A stretch of 64,000 nucleotides of DNA from assembly GCF_050908995.1 (NCBI RefSeq), contig NC_135120.1:22581433-22645432 (forward strand), in the 5' to 3' direction. The DNA is from Andrena cerasifolii (Eukaryota > Arthropoda > Insecta > Hymenoptera > Andrenidae). The translations under genes were made by a program, and so were the position numbers. Below are positions 1-12,000 of this stretch, piece by piece. The notes under the pieces are model-generated. The model did no database searches and was not told the DNA's origin. It was given only the letters and a program-made list of their open reading frames with translations. Position 1 is the first letter of the stretch, and the number at the start of each line of letters is the position of its first letter.

Positions 1-4
1 CACG
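1..4 (+). CDS. gro: Possible last bases of groucho coding exon 1
   Basis: The window opens CACG followed by GTGAGG, a good 5' splice donor. The next exon (2935) begins on a codon boundary, so exon 1 must end in phase 0. An exon ending ...ACG fits that and would give a threonine just before Gly-Pro-Pro-Gln. In the family, exon 1 codes a short peptide starting Met-Tyr-Pro. No Met-Tyr-Pro codon run with a phase-0 donor was found in 5-2934, which favours exon 1 lying at or left of the edge. With only four bases visible this is an inference. Confidence 0.3.
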
Positions 5-1093
5 GTGAGGATTTTGCGCATGGTGCGGCAACTGTCCCACAATTACCCCACACGCACTCCGAAAGATCGGCAACCCCTCGGAGACCAGCTCTATTACACC
101 CGCAACCGCCTCCTACAACCGTCTCCTTGCCGTCGCCGAGGTGCCGATCGATTTCCACGAGTTGAACAGAGGATAGCACTCTTGTCGGTTAACGTGACTC
201 TGGTTGTAGGGAAGCATATCCGACACGATCTACAGGTCGGCCGAAGGGACGACGATCGCGTAGGCAGGGCTGCGAACGTAGTTAACAGAGAGAACACCGC
301 CCTCTCTACCGATCCACACCCACGCGCGGCTCTGCGTACGTGCACGCTAACCAGCCGCCTGTACGTGTGCCCGCGCGCAGCACGGCTCTCTCGCAAGTTC
401 ATAGTTTCGGTTGTAGCGTGTAATCCTCGCGGACACCGCAAACATGTAATTAACACTTGCTCTCTCTCTGCGAGCCGTTGCAGTCAGTCGAGATATCGTG
501 TTGACTATAGACCCGGCTGGCCCCTGCCGGACCGTACACCGCGTGTAATCGTGCGCGCACGCTGGGCTGATGTAACGAACGAGAGTGCTGCACTGGATTA
601 GGTCTGGTATAGAACGCAGAGGTATCGTTAGCGTGTTCTAAAATTGAGGAGGTTTAGTGGAGGACCACTCTGTGGCTAGAGTGATGATTCTCTTGCCGCG
701 GGGTGGGGGGCGGAAGGTTGTACATTTCTTCGACCTGCTCGGGCAAAAAAGGACGAGGGGGTTAGGTAACTTGGGTTAATTAGTGGGATATCGCGCTCGA
801 TATAGACTCACCATGCGATGTTCGATAGAAGGTGGATCAGTGATTGATTCTTGTAAGTGGTTACAATGTGACGATGGAGGAGGCTTTTTTTAACGATTTT
901 AAACGAGTAGATTGATAGTGATTGATTCCCTGTAACGTTTAGTTGTTATCGAAACCGTGGAGTAGGTATTTTGGAACGATTGCTTTTCCATTTCGATAGA
1001 TCGATTTGGTGGATGGTTTTGTTAGTCAGATTACGGGGAATCCGTTTCCGAAGAACTTAGTGCTCAATTCACGCGTAAGTAGTATAGTTTAGA

Positions 1094-1312
1094 GCTGGGA
1101 TTGAAACGGTTCCGAAAATAACTGTTTCGAACTGTTATATTTGTCGGTTCTGGCTGAAACAGTTATCGAGAACCGATATTCGGAATAACTGTTATAAGGA
1201 ACCGAAATTTCTGACTATATCGATTTCGGTTACGGTTCTACAGAACCGATGTTATATCGGTTATAACGGTTCGAGAAGCGTTATTTTTTCGGTTCTAAAA
1301 CGGTGCTGGAAT
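1094..1312. mobile_element. Diverged fragment of the GGCTTGAAAC hAT family
   Basis: Repeated words such as GGTTCCG, CGGTTCT, GGAATAACTGTTATAAGGAACC and their complements recur here, matching the interior of the bounded hAT element at 7216-7552. It begins CTGGGATTGAAAC, close to that element's right terminus read in reverse. No clear target-site duplication was found, so the limits are approximate. Confidence 0.5.
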
Positions 1313-1522
1313 TGATGCTCGCAACGATTTTACAGGAATTGAAATAAGTGGATATTAAGCTTACAGATTACTGTATATTAAGAATTTATTTTGAAGAAGT
1401 GTTTCTAAGAAATTCAGTAATTTACAGTTTAATCAGAAATTATGGTTCTATTTTGTCCTGAAGCTAGAAAAAGTTTTTGAATTTCCAGGTTCGAGATGTT
1501 CCCTTGTAAGTTGTTTCAAGAA

Positions 1523-1976
1523 CAGGGCCGGCGCGAGGATGGTTGGCGCCCTTATTATTATTATTATTATTATTTATTAATAAACGGGAATACCCATAGC
1601 ATACAAACTATACATAATCAGTAGGAATGACAAAGTCTAATCAGTTAAGATTCTAGAGGTAACACGTAACTGAGTAAATACTATAAACTATACACTAATT
1701 GTCTGCTCAAAAGTGAGTAACATGCCTATTTAGCAACGACAAAAACGAACCTAGGGAGCCAGTAGCAAGAAAATTTTTGGCGCCCCCAAATTTCTGCACC
1801 TGTTTTCTATTGAATATCTTTTGTCCTTACAAGGTACAATAAAAAAAGTACATTTATATTTTGCATACGTGGGAGTTGGATTCCTTTATTATTAAGTGTG
1901 CGATATAGTTTTTTATCCCCTTCGGCTGGCGCCCTTACGCGGCGCATAACTTGCACAATGAGTTCCGCCGGCCCTG
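1523..1976. mobile_element. hAT-type non-autonomous element, 454 bp
   Basis: The termini are CAGGGCCGGCG... and ...CGCCGGCCCTG, in inverted orientation. They are flanked by TTCAAGAA (1515-1522) and TTCAAAAA (1977-1984), an 8-bp duplication with one mismatch. CAGGG termini with an 8-bp duplication are the hAT signature. The interior repeats the word GGCGCCC and carries a TTA microsatellite near 1551-1575. No transposase frame is present. It lies in intron 1 of groucho. Confidence 0.8.
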
Positions 1977-2934
1977 TTCAAAAAGCATCCGAGAACCGAT
2001 GCATCGTCTATCCAAAGACCATCCATTTAAATCGCCGCTTATACCTCGCGTCGCAACGAAGGAACAATCAGTACACACTATGTCGTCCGCAGCGTAAAAA
2101 CCAATTCAATCGATCAATTGAAAGGTCACTCCGGCGCGGCGCAGCCGAGCGTGTGTCTGCGATCTATTTTGAATATCCAGCGATGCTGTAACGACTCTGT
2201 AATTCTGTATTCCTCCCATGTTTAAACCGAATCGTACCATACCGAACGTCCACGGTGACGCGCGGTAACAGCGAAACTGAAATCTATGTCGACGCGAGTG
2301 TCTTTCGCGCCCCGGAATCATTGAATCAGCACTGAAATCCCCGGCAACGCGTTTACGATTCCTCTCAGGACACCCGGTGCGCGCGCCCCACGGTGGTTTT
2401 CGAAAGAGCGGAATTTCCCCCTCACTCCCCAGAAGCGGAACCGTTTGGAATCCGAGTCTCCGGAGGCCAGGGGAGATTCACCTGCCAGCAGCAATCTTGT
2501 TATCGCGTTCTGTTACATTCCGCGGCCATCCGCGCGTGCACGATTGCCGATGGCGTTTAGATGTCTTTCACTGTTTACCGTCCGCTCGCGTCTCGCCGCG
2601 CGAACGCCTCCTCGCTACGCCTGTCTGGTTTCTCCTCGCCTCCTTTCTTCTCCAACCCCCGCGACGATCGGCTAACGCATTACTTCCTGCATCCATTCGC
2701 GGGCTTATTCACGGTGGAACAGCTGTGCGAAATTAATTACACGACCAAGGCACTGCAGCGTGTTACCGTCGCTCGCTCCCGCGTTCTCCTAGGTATCTCC
2801 CTCTGTTCTTGGCTACTCGCATCGACGTTCGCGGTGGCTGAAAAACAGCCGACGTTGGACACGTACCAATCGAAACTCATTCCCGTCGATACGGTCCCGC
2901 CGCGACTGATGCCGGTATTGTAACTTTGTTCCAG

Positions 2935-3032
2935 GGTCCACCGCAACCCGGACAGCAAATCAAGTTCTCAGTCGGGGAGTCCTGCGACAGGATCAGGGAG
3001 GAGTTCAACTTCCTGCAGAACCAGTGCCACGC
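2935..3032 (+). CDS. gro: groucho exon: start of the Q domain (residues 1-33)
   Basis: Reads GPPQPGQQIKFSVGESCDRI, then REEFNFLQNQCH, with the last codon (Ala) split GC|G. Flanked by TTGTTCCAG and GTAAGT. In Gro/TLE proteins the run after KF(S/T) is the first amphipathic helix of the glutamine-rich tetramerisation domain, and this segment matches it closely (human TLE has IKEEFQFLQ here). Confidence 0.96.
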
Positions 3033-6000
3033 GTAAGTAAACTCGAGGATTGTCTCGAATCGAGCTGGTAGACCCTCCGTCTTCTCCGCGCTTCCGTAGT
3101 CCCGCGTGGCACGTAGGAATGCACATGTTAAGTGCGTCGGGACGCGGTGCGCGCGCGGCTAATCCGAGAAAGGCCTCCCGCTTCGAATAAGCTCCTGCGA
3201 TCGGCCGTACAAGAAGCTAAGAGGCCGGAGTCTCCCGTAGCCGATTGAACACGCCACGGCACCTGCTCGTCGTCGCTTCTACCGACGGTTTTCTCCTTTT
3301 GTCCGGGACACGGTGCATACGTAGCCGACAGGTACACGTCGCGCGCGAAACGAAAGAGCCTGGGAACTCGCGCAGCTGCTTCCCTCGGCTTGCACGCGAT
3401 CCGCAAAAGCCATAAGTGATTTACGACGACCGCGGCTATTGGCAGGCGCGTAATGACACCCGTGCAACCGTAGCCACCGCGAATACGGAATCAAGGAAGC
3501 CTCTAGCCGCGGCTGGCCGGCCTGCCGTCGCTGCATTTTTCAGCGCACCGCGGGGATCGAAGCTCTCATTGTTCCTACGTGGAACTTGCCTACCGGAAGC
3601 TTCTAGCTATTTCCTTTGCCTCTTGCCTGCACTTCTTTCTCCGCGATGCCTCTTTCAAGTTTGCAGACGTAGACGGCACGGGTCTGGGTCGATGACGCGC
3701 CGGATGCATCGCGGCTGGGAGAAATACGGGGGGAAACCTGCGGACGCATTCTCGCGCTGGCATTTGTGCACCAGTGTTTAGAAATGCGGGTGAAATCGAC
3801 CCTTGAAAGTCCGGCTACTTTCCGATTTTCTGTTATAACTCGTGAACTGTAAGAAGCGTAGGAATTATAAATTAGCAAACGATAGTTTTAATTCAAAGAA
3901 GTAACTTTTGTTCTATCTCCTACAGTCCGCGAGTAATAACACACATCGAGAAATTGTCAGGGGTTAATTGCACCTTCTTGGAATGAAGTTGGACAGCAAA
4001 TGAAAGTGCGTTGCATTTAGGAGGACGTCCCCTGCATAGGGTAGGTGTACCGTTGGTGGCCATTGCACTGTTTTTGGCCATGTGCATAATTATCTTATTT
4101 TTAAACTGCTTGCGGATCATTTTTATGTGGAGAATTTCACGTCATAAATATTTTGTTTAGTATACCGCCAGAAATATAAGCTTACATTTTCCCTTACACG
4201 GGAAAATATTATATTTTTTAAGAAGTGGCCGAAACTGGTACTCTACCTTAGAGTGGCCACAAATGGTGCATCTACCCTATCCACGAAGTTTCATAATTTC
4301 TTGAATTTCCGGGTTCGGGATCTTCCCGTGTCAATATTGAGGGGTGAAGCTTTGTAAGCCGTCATACATGAAAATGGTTACTCCTACGAAAAAAACTCAT
4401 AGAACCTTTTTTGTAGAGAATTTCCTAAGTTACAAATTTCGTAATAACTATTTTTGTCCTAAAACTGATAGCTAACGAGATTTTCCCGAAAAACAGTTTT
4501 TTTTAACCTTCAACCCTCTGCAAAATTTTTAGCGGATGTCGAATCGTTGGGGACTTTTGACGTATAGTTTAAAACGATGAAATAAAGACCCGCGCCAAAA
4601 TGTAGCTTCGCTGGGAATGATTCCGTAGGTACAGATCCTAATTCCACTGGACTATTATGTACATTTCCCTGCGAGGCCCCTATCGGAGCAATCGTAGTAT
4701 TCCCTTCGCCTCCCCCGTGTGAAACGAGCAGGCAGTTTTCAATGCATCGATCGCTAGGAGAAAGAATCGCCGATCACAAGGGGCTAAAGCAGCTTGCAAC
4801 GGGGAATACACTGCGCATTACGTCAATAGGGACGTTCTTAACAGCGGCTTTTCTTTATTACGTAGCTACCTGCTAGCCAGCACACGGATACCAACCCTCC
4901 CGAGTATATTCGGCCAAATAAAGTACGGCACGAACAGCTTGATCGCGAGCCAGTTGGAATACGATATCAAATGGTATCGCGTGCGCGCGCTGTTACGTAT
5001 GCATAACCAGCGATAATTAATATTAACGTTATGCTAACGCGGCGACCTTTACATTCGCAGTGCAAACCCGTTGCTCGTGCTTGGCGCTGTCCTAACTTTA
5101 TCCCACGATACCACCGCCCAGCACACGCGGAACGATAAGGGAGGGTGTGTTTAAGCAGCGTCGTTTAATCCGTCCAATTTTTTCCCCCTCTGTTCGCAGG
5201 TTGAAACTCGAGTGCGAGAAACTGGCCACGGAGAAGATCGAGATTCAACGACATTACGTGATGGTAAGGAATCACCATTCCGTAACGCTAATTCCGGTTA
5301 AGTCCCACTTCCCTCTCTCGCTCCCTATTTCTCTCTATTCCCCATCTCTCTCCTTCACTCTCGGCCTCTGTCTCTCCGGTTCCCTCGTTTTCCGTATCCC
5401 GGATAATCATGCTCGCTCGACCGCTAAACCACCTCTGCTTCTTAGCATTAATTGCATCCTCGCCGCACCGACTTTACATTGGCCTGTTACACCGAGCGCG
5501 AGCGCAGATACCCACACACTTACCGTCGCGTGTACCCGTGGCCACAGGCCGCCTGCACGTGTATCCGTATATTTATCTTGCGCACCTACTGTGCATAGCT
5601 AATGACTCTAAGAGCCCAGTGGTTCTCATGCGGTTCGGCGGGAACGGTTAGCTACGAGACCGGTGGCCGGTTTTCGACACACGTTGTCGATGCGATGGTT
5701 GAATGGACGGGGCGTTTAGAGGTAAAACGCGGACTCTTCTTGGTATTCGTAGAAACGTTTCCTTAGGGTGGGTGTGCCTTTGCACTTCCCCTTGCTCTTC
5801 CGTCGGAGAATCTCTCGGCGGACGGTTGTCTGTCGCTGGGCTAGATGATAGTGAGAATCCACCTTGACGCAGCAGTTGCCCCGGTTGGCTTGTACCCCGA
5901 ATGCTTTCAGGCGATCGACCGCCGTAAACCAGTCTAATTATACCCGATCCGCGTGTCCCGCGAGGAAATCCGAGCCGCGCGTTACCTCGCCGCACGCAAG

Positions 6001-9000
6001 ACGCGATTTATTGCCGGGTGTTTTCATGGTGAATGCCCGCCAGTTAACCCTCGTGAAATTGGACCGCTCGCGCGCGGCAGGCACCGGGGGAAGGGTTTAT
6101 CGCGAACCTGGTGACATAATTAATCGGCGGCTGATATCGCAGCTATCGTTCACTCGGACCGTTGCGAGCCAACGGGGGTGAAAGAGGAGGGTCCCGTCTG
6201 TTCCGGCGGGGCCTTTCCCAGGAGGACGCTTTTCTTTCTCACACCCACATGTAGGTAGAGGAAGTGCGGTATATTTGGAATCCCAGTTTGTTTAAGACGA
6301 ATAGAAAATAACGGCAGAGGATGGGAAGAAATAAAACTGCATAATATCATGGGGAAAGTAATAAACTTTTATATTTCAAACTGTCAGTGATAATAAAAAA
6401 CAAGAAGTAACTAAAACTTTGGTCTAAATGAAGAATGAAAAGAAGTATCGATTTCGTCGAAAGTAATTTGGAATACCAGTAGCTATTCCAATTTACCTTC
6501 ACTTTATAAACGTAAAAAAATATGTGGATAATAAAATTATTTTCTTTTATGATATAATCAGGCTCAAAAATCACAATATAGGAAAAATCTTAAGTAGGTA
6601 AATATAAATAACAGCGGTGGCTCAACCCGACGCGGCGCACAGTGGTACATAATGACATTTTTTGTTCAAATCACCCTACAGGTCGTAATTTTTCAGAAAA
6701 CTTGACGATTCCTTTTTTAAATGCTTCGCAATTAAATTCTCTATCGATCTGCCTGGGCGAAATTTTGAATTTCGTTGCTGATTTTTTTATATTTAGCGAA
6801 TTATACAGTACTTTTCGAAGATCAGTATCTGTGGGCTTTTTTGGCCGCCTGTTCCGAATTTAAAGTCAGATTTTCGAAATTGAAAGTGGTGAATCCAATA
6901 TGCCGAATATAGTTGACTTTTCTCACTCGAGTTTTGACATATTTTAATCAAGATTGGAACGATGGAATACTTGCTGAAAAAGGTTTTGCAGATTGACGTT
7001 TTCTTATTGCGTAGATTTAGTCGAAAATGTCTAAATGGCGGTTCATCCAGAAATGTCACTAATTAACAGGTCATTAGCTCCTGTTATCTACAAAGCTGCA
7101 TCGCCTGAAAAAAATTCACACGAAGTCGTCGGAGATGTCTACATTGCACCCTTTAAGATGCTATTTACTCTAAAAGTCAGATTCATCCCCCGAAAGATTG
7201 ATCGAAGCTTTGGACCAGGGCTTGAAACCGTTATTATAAAGATTTCGGTTCTTGAAAGAGTTATGAAGAACCTTTATTCGGAATAACCGTTATAAATAAC
7301 CTAAATATCAGACTATATAAGCATAAGTTACGGTTCCTATGTAACTCTATAACTTTTATTTTTTAGGTTCTATATAAGTTACAAAACGGTTATAGAACCG
7401 TTATAGAGCTATATAGGAACCGTAACTTATATAGTCTGATATTTAGGTTCTTTATAACGGTTATTCCGAATAAAGCTTCTTCATAACTCTTTCAGTCAGA
7501 ACCTTTATATAACAGTCTGAAACAGTTATTTTCGAAACCTATTCAAGCCCAGCTTTGGACAGTACTTCCTTGGATCCTTTAAATTGTCGCACCCTGTATA
7601 AACGCGCACGGTTAAGTGTATAGATGCAGCGTCTTGTTCGTGGCTTGCCATCGGTCCCGATACTAATTTATTGTTGTCCCCTGCGCGGTTGGCAGCGTCG
7701 TTGGCCGTTTCGCCTCTGGCGCACGGGGACGGTGCTGTTTTTCTCCGGTCTCTGGCTCGAGATACGAGTAGAGGGAGTGTCTCTCCCCCGGCCTTTCTTG
7801 CTCTTCTTGCACGGGGGGGAACGTTGTACAGTCTTAATTGGCGCGGAGGCGACTAGTTTAAACACGATTAATCAAGCGAACGAGCCGACACGGCCGCCGC
7901 CGCCGCGCCACCGAACGAACTTGCCGTCGCGAGAGGAAGAGAGAGAGAGAGAGAGAGAGGACTCGGAAGATTTATCGGCACGAACCGGCGCGTAGCTACG
8001 CGAGTCCCTAAGACACGTCCTGTCTCATAATTCGTGTCGCCTCGGAATGTAGATTTCGTTGCCCCGGGGACATTATTATCGCGTGTAACGTGCGCTAAAC
8101 GCATTGTTCGCCGCTAAACGACACCAGATTCCATGAGCGTCGCCGTAAATACGGCCCTGTTCGCATTAACGCCGCCGCGGATTCTTGTAGTCTATTTCTT
8201 TCGCATCAGCAGCTTGCTCGGCGATCGCGGACCCTGCTCTCTTAAATTTCGACCAACGACTATGTATCGCGGCCGAGAGGAATGCAGCTGGGTTGTACGA
8301 GCAGCGGAAGGCGAAGAAGGTAGCGCGCTCGAGTGCATGGGGATCAAGAGCACAGCCACTCGCTCTGTACAGCTTTTAGACGCTGTTGTATATTAAGGAC
8401 TTGGACACACAAAGGTGGAGAGACGGTTTAGCCTCGGGCGTCTCTGTACGAAGCGACGATGCATAGGTACATTTGGCGACTTGCATCCTCGGGGGTGGCA
8501 CTTTGCACCCCGCTCGAATGCCGCGCTCAGTCCTTCGATCGACTTGGAGCGAGAGGAATTTCCCTTTAACGCGTCGAGCTTCTGAAATAACATCCTGCGC
8601 TTCGCGAGCAAATGATATCGTAGCAGAAACACGGCTTTCGTCTCTCGCCACCCATCAACCGGGTGATCGTACCGATACATTTCTCCACCGGAGTGATCGC
8701 TGAGGAAAGAAAGAGAGGGAGAGCGATCGATTGATTTCCACGTTCGCCCGGCTGGTCAATAAAAATTTGTCGGGGCTGAATTACACCTCCGACACGCCTT
8801 GGCCCGATCGTTTATCCCCTCCTAACAAGATCTCTCCCGGAGCTGTTGGAGCAATAGTACCCGGGCGGCAGTAAAAAAGGCCAGGTCTCTAACAAAAGAC
8901 CGCTTGTTAACTCGCTTAAACGACGTGTACAGAGTACATCTCGGTGGGGTGTCGGGGCCAAGACAGAGAGCGGAGAGCGACGAGAGGCAGAGGGCAGGTC

Positions 9001-12000
9001 GAGGGAACGAGAAGGAAGAGGATGAGGAGAGAGAGAGTGGCGATGGTGGGAGAGGGCGGACGGTGGCGAATCGAGGGAGATCGCGTGTTTTTTCTCTCGT
9101 TCTCTTTGTCGAGTTCATTAACAAGCGCCACGTTAAGGACGCCAGCGCACAGGGGTCGAGGCCCGCCACGTTAATTTGTTGTGCAAGCCATAATGAGTCG
9201 CGGAAGTTGGTCCAGAGTGCGCTACTGCTAAGGGCTGCCTCCCGGTGCCCGGTGATCGTCGCTGCCGGTTCCTGCTGCCGCTGCAGTTGATCTTAACAAC
9301 CTCTGCCTCCTCCTCCCTTCGTCTCTGTTGCCCTCTTTCTCCTCTTCTCCTCCTGACCATTCATCCTTCCTTCTTTCCTTCCTTCCTTCCTTGCTTGCTT
9401 CCTTCCTTCCTTTCCGTCGGTGGCTCCCTTCCACCCCTTCTCCCTCGGGTGGAATAACTTACTTACGACGCAATTAATTCGCCCGTGTAATTACGAGGCT
9501 AATGGCCCGTAAAATTAAGAACCTGTACCTGACTCTCAAGCGTGTTGCACGCGTTCTGCTACCCTTCGTGTTCCTCTTCCGCTACTCTCTCCCTCCCCGT
9601 CCACCCGGGCGACTTCTCTCTTGTCTCTTCCGTTCGCTGGTTCGCTCGAACGTACACGCCAACCGCCGGTCCCTCGGTCGCTCCTGTCTCTGGAGTGTAC
9701 TCGACCAGGCTCGATTAAGTTTATCGCGATTAACGATAATTAATAACGCGTTACCGCGGAAAGCCCACTACTGCGTGCGATCGCGAGTAAAGAGGAAGAG
9801 AGAGAGAGAGAGAGAGAGAAATAGAGAGAGAGTGAGTGAAAGAGAGGGAGGGAGCAGAGATCTAGTTCAACGAGTGCACGCCGCTCGTTCTAGAGATTAA
9901 TGGTACCGGGCATGTTAATGACGCGGAGGCAAGGAGGCTGGCGGGGACGGCCGGAGAGAGAGAGAGAGAAAAAAATGTCGAAATAACGAAGCAAGACACG
10001 GGCAAATCTGGCAAATGATGTTAAATTGCCGACGGTGAAGAGACCGCCGCTAGCTCGCTGCGGCGCGATGCTAAATGACCACCACCCGGGCGAGAGGATG
10101 CCGGAGTTGACTGTTAAGTAATGACGCTACAAAACGGTCTCTTCGGTAAAATGGTCGTTTACCGCAATTATGACCGCCTCTTCGCAGTCCCGCTAACGAC
10201 CGGACCGTTGATAGCCGATGAAAGACGCCTGGGCATCAGGAACCCACTGCTTTTCCCTCCTCTCCACTGTAACGACAGCCTGGCGCGACGTGAGGGAGCC
10301 TTGTTATTTTGGCTCCGTAACGTTTTCGACATTCATTGTCTCCGCCATTCACGCAACAACTGGCAAGCTCCGCAGTCGCCGCGTCTCAAGTAACTACGCG
10401 CTCTATAGAGTCCCGCGACGAGGCAATCTCCATCTCCGTTTCTCCCTCAGTTTCCACGCTCCAATTAACAAATAACTCAACCATTCCATTTCGTATGATC
10501 GCTTCATCGCGACCGATTTTTTCTCTGTTTCAGTACTACGAGATGGCGTACGGCCTGAACGTGGAGATGCACAAGCAGGTAAGCCTCGCGGACCGTCTTT
10601 CCGCAGAACCTTGGCGCGGAAACCCGAAGGACGCGTCGCAGCTGTCCGAGCCGGTCGTGGCACACTCCCTTCCCCGCGAGCTTGCTGCACCAATTTCGCT
10701 GCACGAGAACTCTCGCGTGTACTCGGGCGTTTCCTCCCGCACATCCCCCTTTTTTCGTCTCTTTTACGCGATCCGCCCAGCCGTGGCCGACACTCTTGGC
10801 GCGGCGCGCGGGACGCGCGTCGGCGAACGTCGCGCGTGTTTGCCCAAGTCATTAAGCGCGGGATAAGTTTGTCCCGTGTACACGGGCGAATAAACATTTG
10901 CGACGATGACTCGACAACACGGCACGAAGGCACGGAGAGAAGATCCCGAGCGGCGAAAGGAGCCGGCACTCTCGACGACGACGTGTTCCGAGAAGTCGTT
11001 TCGCTGGTACCGCGTGCATACCGGTAGCCGGCGGAGATGTTTAAAGGAGAGGAGGGGAATCGTTTCGTCCGAGGAATCTCGCCGCCAGCTAGTAAACAGT
11101 TTCGTGATTATTATTCGCGCGAGCCAGGCCCCGAAAATACTGCGCGTTTTCTCGCGGTCCGCGGGCGTCGCGGGAGGGGCTCGGAAATGTTTCGAGATCG
11201 CTCGTTAAAGCGGCGAAACGGAGCCGCCTTGCGCGGCCTTTATCCTCCCTGTCTCGTTAATCATCCACCTTATGTCTGCTCGCGTCGCGTATTTCCGCGG
11301 TGCTCGCCGAGATCCTTAGGAGGCGCGACAAAAATAGGCTTTGGACGAGAGTCCAAAGCCTAGGAACACAGAGGTCTGTCTGCGAGCACGGTGTTAGGGT
11401 GCCGCGTTAACGAAACCACGGATATGGGGGGCTTCTTCTTTTTTTCGAACGCGTTCGACTGCCGATTGGCGGGTCGAGGGCAGGATGGGCCTGCGCCGCG
11501 AAAAATAAGCTCGAACGTGATCCCGCGTGTTCTGTTTTTCGCGAAGGCTAATTTTATCCGCGGCGGGGCTCTTAAAAGTGTCCGCGCTTAAATATTTCGC
11601 TGGCGGGAAGGGGCCGAAAATATTTTCGATCCCGGGCCAGCTGGTAGGCATGTGCGCGGCACGAAAACGAAATAAAAACGCCTCCTCCTTCCCTCTTTCG
11701 TACACTTTGTTACCGAAACGTTTTACTATGCAGCTCTCACGCGTCGAGCGATCACCCACTGTGCTCGAGCGAAACGGAACGAGCGCGAGCGTTCTTTTGT
11801 TCACCGCTGCCAAGGTTCGCGGCGGATAACGTGGCCCCAAGTGATTGATAATGCTAATGTACTCGGGCAACCAGCCTAACGATCCCTCGTCTGCTTTCAA
11901 GGCGGAGATATCGAAGAGACTGAACGCCATTATCGGCCAAATCCTGCCATTTCTATCTCAGGAACACCAACAGCAAGTTGCCACCGCTGTTGACAGAGCG

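Larger units (their letters stand above)
5..2934 (+). other. gro: Intron 1 of groucho (or 5' region if exon 1 is further left)
   Basis: No coding exon is recognised here; the open frames are short and unrelated to any family I know. Bases 5-600 are CpG-rich unique DNA. About 1090-1310 is a diverged relative of the 7216 hAT element. About 1478-1506 is the right end of the 3-bp-TSD inverted-repeat family (ends CCCTTG, then TAA). 1523-1976 is an hAT-type element. The interval ends in a pyrimidine-rich acceptor at 2934. Confidence 0.6.
3033..5199 (+). other. gro: Intron 2 of groucho
   Basis: 2.17 kb between a GTAAGT donor and a CTGTTCGCAG acceptor. It contains a left-truncated inverted-repeat element (about 3787-4330) interrupted by a TA-flanked element (4039-4277). 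The rest (3033-3780, 4340-5190) is unique DNA without a recognisable feature. Short open frames in the interval look random. Confidence 0.85.
5264..10533 (+). other. gro: Intron 3 of groucho
   Basis: 5.27 kb. It holds the left part of a Transib-like element from 6638 and a fully bounded hAT element (7216-7552). There are GA-rich tracts near 7930-7962, 8988-9055 and 9793-9855, and a polypyrimidine stretch at 9290-9440. The rest is CpG-rich unique DNA with no supported gene. The many open frames between 7.6 and 10.5 kb are low-complexity or unrelated to known families. Confidence 0.85.

Noticed and set aside
2377..2923. Upstream open frames (119-120 codons) as an alternative groucho N-terminus
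   Set aside because: They are not continuous in frame with GPPQPG across the TTCCAG acceptor and do not resemble the family's Met-Tyr-Pro start.
11845..11901. Met codons just upstream of and in frame with the exon at 11902 as a start
   Set aside because: The preceding coding exons join in phase and CTTTCAAG is a normal acceptor; the upstream residues are absent from the family.
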